From Bacteroides fragilis (GTDB taxonomy: Bacteria; Bacillota; Clostridia; Lachnospirales; Lachnospiraceae), in the NCBI GenBank assembly GCA_023664485.1, contig JAMPFK010000001.1:327788-391787 (forward strand): a stretch of 64,000 nt of DNA, given 5' to 3'. The position numbers and the translations under genes are program-made. The notes under the pieces were generated by a model. The model searched no databases. It was given only the letters and a program-made list of their open reading frames with translations, and was not told where the DNA came from. How positions within the stretch are numbered: position 1 is the first letter of the stretch; each line of letters opens with the position of its first letter. Shown here piece by piece: positions 61,897 to 64,000 of this stretch.

Positions 61897-61945
61897 CAGT
61901 TACGGCGTAGGGTTATGGTGTGGAAATCAATTTTCAGCAAAAGCA

Positions 61946-61974
61946 TTGACAAATTTTTTTGCCTTATGTATAAT
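61946..61974 (+). promoter_or_regulatory. promoter of tRNA-Ser
   Basis: A perfect TTGACA (61946-61951) and TATAAT (61969-61974) are 17 bp apart, 59 bases before the tRNA. Confidence 0.85.
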
Positions 61975-62033
61975 AAAAAATGCGTCGTATAGCAGACGTA
62001 AATTTATATTGGTAGAGGAATAGTTCAGACTGT

Positions 62034-62121
62034 GGAGAAATACTCAAGAGGCTGAAGAGGCGCCCCTGCTAAGGGTGTAGGTCGCTTACGCGGCGCGAGG
62101 GTTCAAATCCCTCTTTCTCCG
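62034..62121 (+). tRNA. tRNA-Ser (anticodon GCT)
   Basis: An 88-nt class II tRNA: acceptor GGAGAAA with TTTCTCC, anticodon loop CTGCTAA, long variable arm TAGGTCGCTTACGCGGCG, T loop GGTTCAAATCC. It reads AGC/AGU serine codons. CCA is not encoded. Confidence 0.95.
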
Positions 62122-62143
62122 TTTTATCTACCGATAGAAACAG

Positions 62144-62180
62144 GAAGTGTTGAGCAGGAAGCGTCAGCACTTCTTTTTTT
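62144..62180 (+). terminator. terminator of tRNA-Ser
   Basis: GAAGTGTTGA (62144-62153) and TCAGCACTTC (62164-62173) pair with one G-U and run into TTTTTTT. Its T run overlaps the first two bases of repeat copy 3. Confidence 0.85.
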
Positions 62181-62284
62181 ATAGTAAACGACATTAGAAA
62201 TTGCCTTTTCGGACTTGTAAAAGCTTACATATATGGCTTTTGCAAGAGCCAGGAAAGAGCAATTTGTTATGTCGTTTGCTCTAA
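62179..62284 (+). repeat. 106-bp palindromic repeat, copy 3
   Basis: It begins TTATAGTAAACGACATTAG and ends ATGTCGTTTGCTCTAA. It is nearly identical to copy 2 through the core (TTGCCTTTTCGGACTTGTAA), with one extra base after GAGCC. It starts in the tRNA terminator T run and ends 3 bases before a short ORF. Confidence 0.9.
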
Positions 62285-62287
62285 TAT

Positions 62288-62434
62288 ATGGGGAATTGTT
62301 ATAATCGTAGTGGAGTTCAGGCGCAGGCTGCGGAAATAACGAATATCGGCGATGCGCTGGCGATAGATTTATTTGAAGATGAAGTGAACCTGAAGGAAAC
62401 GGTTTCTTCCCGGAAGGAACATTCAAGAGTGTAA
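62288..62434 (+). other. 48-codon open reading frame after repeat copy 3
   Basis: ATG 62288 to TAA 62434 reads MGNCYNRSGVQAQAAEITNI and ends SSRKEHSRV. There is no ribosome-binding site because the repeat ends 3 bases before. The composition is protein-like, so it may be the start of a decayed gene similar in style to the next one, or a leader peptide read from the repeat hairpin. I recognise no family. Confidence 0.35.
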
Positions 62435-62507
62435 TCGGTATTGAAAAACGCGCTTCTTCCGATATATCAGATAAGAGACTTTTTGTGAAGCGGAGGGAGG
62501 CAGATTT

Positions 62508-63608
62508 ATGGCAGTGACAGGAATTGGAAATGCGGATACGACGGGCAGGATATATTCCGTGGATGAAGATATTGTGATAAAAAGGTATGCCTATAAAGAT
62601 GGCAGAGGACAGGAAACGGTCAGCCATTTAAAAGACTGTTTACAACTGTCTGTGGATTCCTATACAATACCGGTCGGATCGGATACTTATGAGGAAATAA
62701 AGAATCGGTTAAAAAAACAGAGTCCTGGTGATATGTCTTTTCCCGGTAATCAGATGTTTTATGAAAGCTATGCTGTCATGAAGGATTTTTATGATGGCAG
62801 ATTGAATCGCGATGAGGTAAAGGATATTTTTAAGGAATATTTTTATCATTCCATCGGAATGATTTCCAGTCAGAATACTTTGCAGATGAGTGCGGCCTGC
62901 ACAAAGCAAACGGCGACAAGGAATCTGGCAGGATTGTATGAATACTTCAGCAGAGCGAATACAAGGAATGCCTGTGCGGCGAATAATAGAGAAGGCAGGG
63001 AATTGTTGGAGAACAGCGGGCTGAACGGGCGCGGCTCCTGTTATTATGATGCGGACTGGTATTGGGTTTGTGAAGAAATGCAGGAAATGTTCCGGCGGAC
63101 AGCGGACGAACTGGCCGATGAATATGGAGCGGAGCATGTTGATTTTGACTATGTGGAAAAAAACACGAGATTCACATTGGATGGCGGAATCACTTATAAC
63201 GGCGTATGGAACAGTGTAAAATGGCAGCAGGATGCGGACAGGAATTCAGCCGGGCAATATCTCGATGCGGGTGCGCCGCCGCCGCGAGGATTTTTGTATT
63301 GCAGCTGCGGACTTTCGGATTCGGCAGGTGATTCATCGCAAGCGGTTACATTGGCCGACAGAATAAAAAAGGCGATTACCGAAACGGATAGAAATAAAAA
63401 ATATACAAACCTGTTGTTTTTGATTGCCCTGGACAGCGATGCAGATAAGAAGCAAAGCTTATTATATGATAAAGAAGGCCGTGCCTTTTCGAATGATGAG
63501 GCAAAAGAGGCGCTTCGCCAAAAGGCGATGGAATTTTTGGCAAAGTTCCATATCAATTATGGAAACGGAAGAATGGAGTTTTTGCGGATGGGTGAAAGAG
63601 CGTCGTAA
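62508..63608 (+). CDS. uncharacterised protein
   Basis: I do not recognise this 366-residue protein. GGAGG precedes the ATG. It begins MAVTGIGNADTTGRIYSVDE and has no signal peptide or membrane helix. It is polar, with a run of aromatic and Cys residues around 175-195 (GSCYYDADWYWVCEEMQEMF) and a second Cys pair in FLYCSCGLSD. The start, with repeated Gly-Asn-Thr, resembles Lachnospiraceae cytosolic proteins of unknown role found near flagellar genes, but this is only an impression. It lies between tRNA-Ser and gene debris, so it may be accessory. Confidence 0.6.
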   Translation: MAVTGIGNADTTGRIYSVDEDIVIKRYAYKDGRGQETVSHLKDCLQLSVDSYTIPVGSDTYEEIKNRLKKQSPGDMSFPGNQMFYESYAVMKDFYDGRLNRDEVKDIFKEYFYHSIGMISSQNTLQMSAACTKQTATRNLAGLYEYFSRANTRNACAANNREGRELLENSGLNGRGSCYYDADWYWVCEEMQEMFRRTADELADEYGAEHVDFDYVEKNTRFTLDGGITYNGVWNSVKWQQDADRNSAGQYLDAGAPPPRGFLYCSCGLSDSAGDSSQAVTLADRIKKAITETDRNKKYTNLLFLIALDSDADKKQSLLYDKEGRAFSNDEAKEALRQKAMEFLAKFHINYGNGRMEFLRMGERAS

Positions 63609-63761
63609 GAATATACAGGTTACCGTTTTGATGATTATAGCAGATCTGATGGGAAAATAGATTATAAGGGCAAATAAGATTACAAAAGCGGCTTATATTG
63701 CCGCAGTCTTAAATAGCGGCTTCCTGTGTGCGGCTGTTGCATATAAGTATTGTGAAATACA
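63609..63761. other. intergenic stretch, no gene seen
   Basis: Only a weak hairpin, GCGGC-TTATATT-GCCGC (63688-63704), without a T run is visible. Confidence 0.3.
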
Positions 63762-63893
63762 GTGGTGGAATCAGTACAGAGGGTATCGTATGCCTGCCAG
63801 CAAGGCGTTTTTCCGGGCTATCCCATCGATGGAATGCCGTTTCTGCCCGTTATCCGGAACTGGATGCCGTCGGACGAAATTTTTGAAAAATAA
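63762..63893 (+). pseudogene. possible 3' remnant of a lost gene
   Basis: GTG 63762 to TAA 63893 encodes 43 residues, ending GVFPGYPIDGMPFLP and then NWMPSDEIFEK. The tail reads like the end of a real protein, but there is no ribosome-binding site and stops precede it in frame. No family assigned. Confidence 0.25.
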
Positions 63894-63937
63894 AGGAAAA
63901 ACAATAGAAATTGCAGGAAAAAAATGTAGAAACGGCC

Positions 63938-63967
63938 TTGACAAGGGGAAGGGACAGGTGATAAAAT
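63938..63967 (+). promoter_or_regulatory. promoter reading out of the window
   Basis: TTGACA (63938-63943) and TAAAAT (63962-63967) are 18 bp apart. The downstream sequence ends 33 bases later at the window edge, so its gene is not seen. Confidence 0.6.
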
Positions 63968-64000
63968 AAAACCCTACCGCCCGGAGGAGCGGCCGTCCAG

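Noticed and set aside
1..64000. CRISPR array, prophage or large integrative element
   Set aside because: No regularly spaced repeats, phage structural genes, integrase or conjugation genes were seen.

Overview
The window looks like chromosomal DNA of a motile, Gram-positive member of the Clostridia, most likely a Lachnospiraceae gut commensal. The GC content is intermediate. Promoters are TTGACA/TATAAT type and ribosome-binding sites are strong AGGAGG type. A tryptophan T-box leader, a bofA gene with a sigma-E-like promoter, a flagellin/FliS pair, a complete Tad pilus operon and several family types I know mainly from Lachnospiraceae all point the same way. No search was run, so this placement rests on recognised families.

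Layout. 1-1.6 kb: start of a CLC antiporter gene (minus strand, cut by the window edge) and the decayed remains of an ABC transporter locus. 1.7-8.5 kb: a DUF5107/TPR protein, an AAA-ATPase-like/PD-(D/E)XK protein and a membrane-anchored GH25 muramidase with two SH3 domains. 8.5-11.3 kb: a transposase fragment, murG, a TSCPD protein and an unknown membrane protein. 11.3-18.3 kb: a complete trpEGDCFBA operon on the minus strand behind a T-box leader with a UGG specifier. 18.4-23.4 kb: an HTH regulator with a glycine-pentad tail, then a 2-hydroxyacid dehydrogenase, an MTA/SAH deaminase and S-adenosylhomocysteinase. 23.4-30 kb: three ABC half-exporters and a CarD-type regulator. 30-35 kb: acyltransferase, metal permease, metallo-hydrolase, tRNA-Lys, tatD and rsmA. 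35.2-39.9 kb: a TPR/pseudo-AAA protein and glgB. 40-45.2 kb: a FliK-like DUF6240 protein, flagellin and fliS. 45.2-46 kb: divergent DUF2508 and bofA genes. 46-56 kb: an eleven-gene tad pilus operon with a structured leader, two prepilin peptidases and an FHA protein at its end. 56-62 kb: arabinofuranosidase, DUF6171, rhomboid protease, a flavodoxin-SCP2 fusion, a HIT protein and two-subunit fumarase. 62-64 kb: tRNA-Ser, an unknown 366-residue protein and gene debris.

The most unusual signal is not a gene. A 105-106 bp imperfect palindrome occurs three times (18386-18490, 39923-40027, 62179-62284). It has 16-bp terminal inverted repeats and an internal stem. All copies are in the same orientation and end 3 to 20 bases before an open reading frame on the same strand. 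It has the form of a MITE or of a structured RNA carried in 5' leaders. Its wobble pairs in the inner stem are G-U on the plus strand, which favours a transcribed RNA function. The second notable feature is the tad operon: its TadC-like protein carries an extracytoplasmic Ig-like insertion, and two different A24 prepilin peptidases lie in the same transcription unit.
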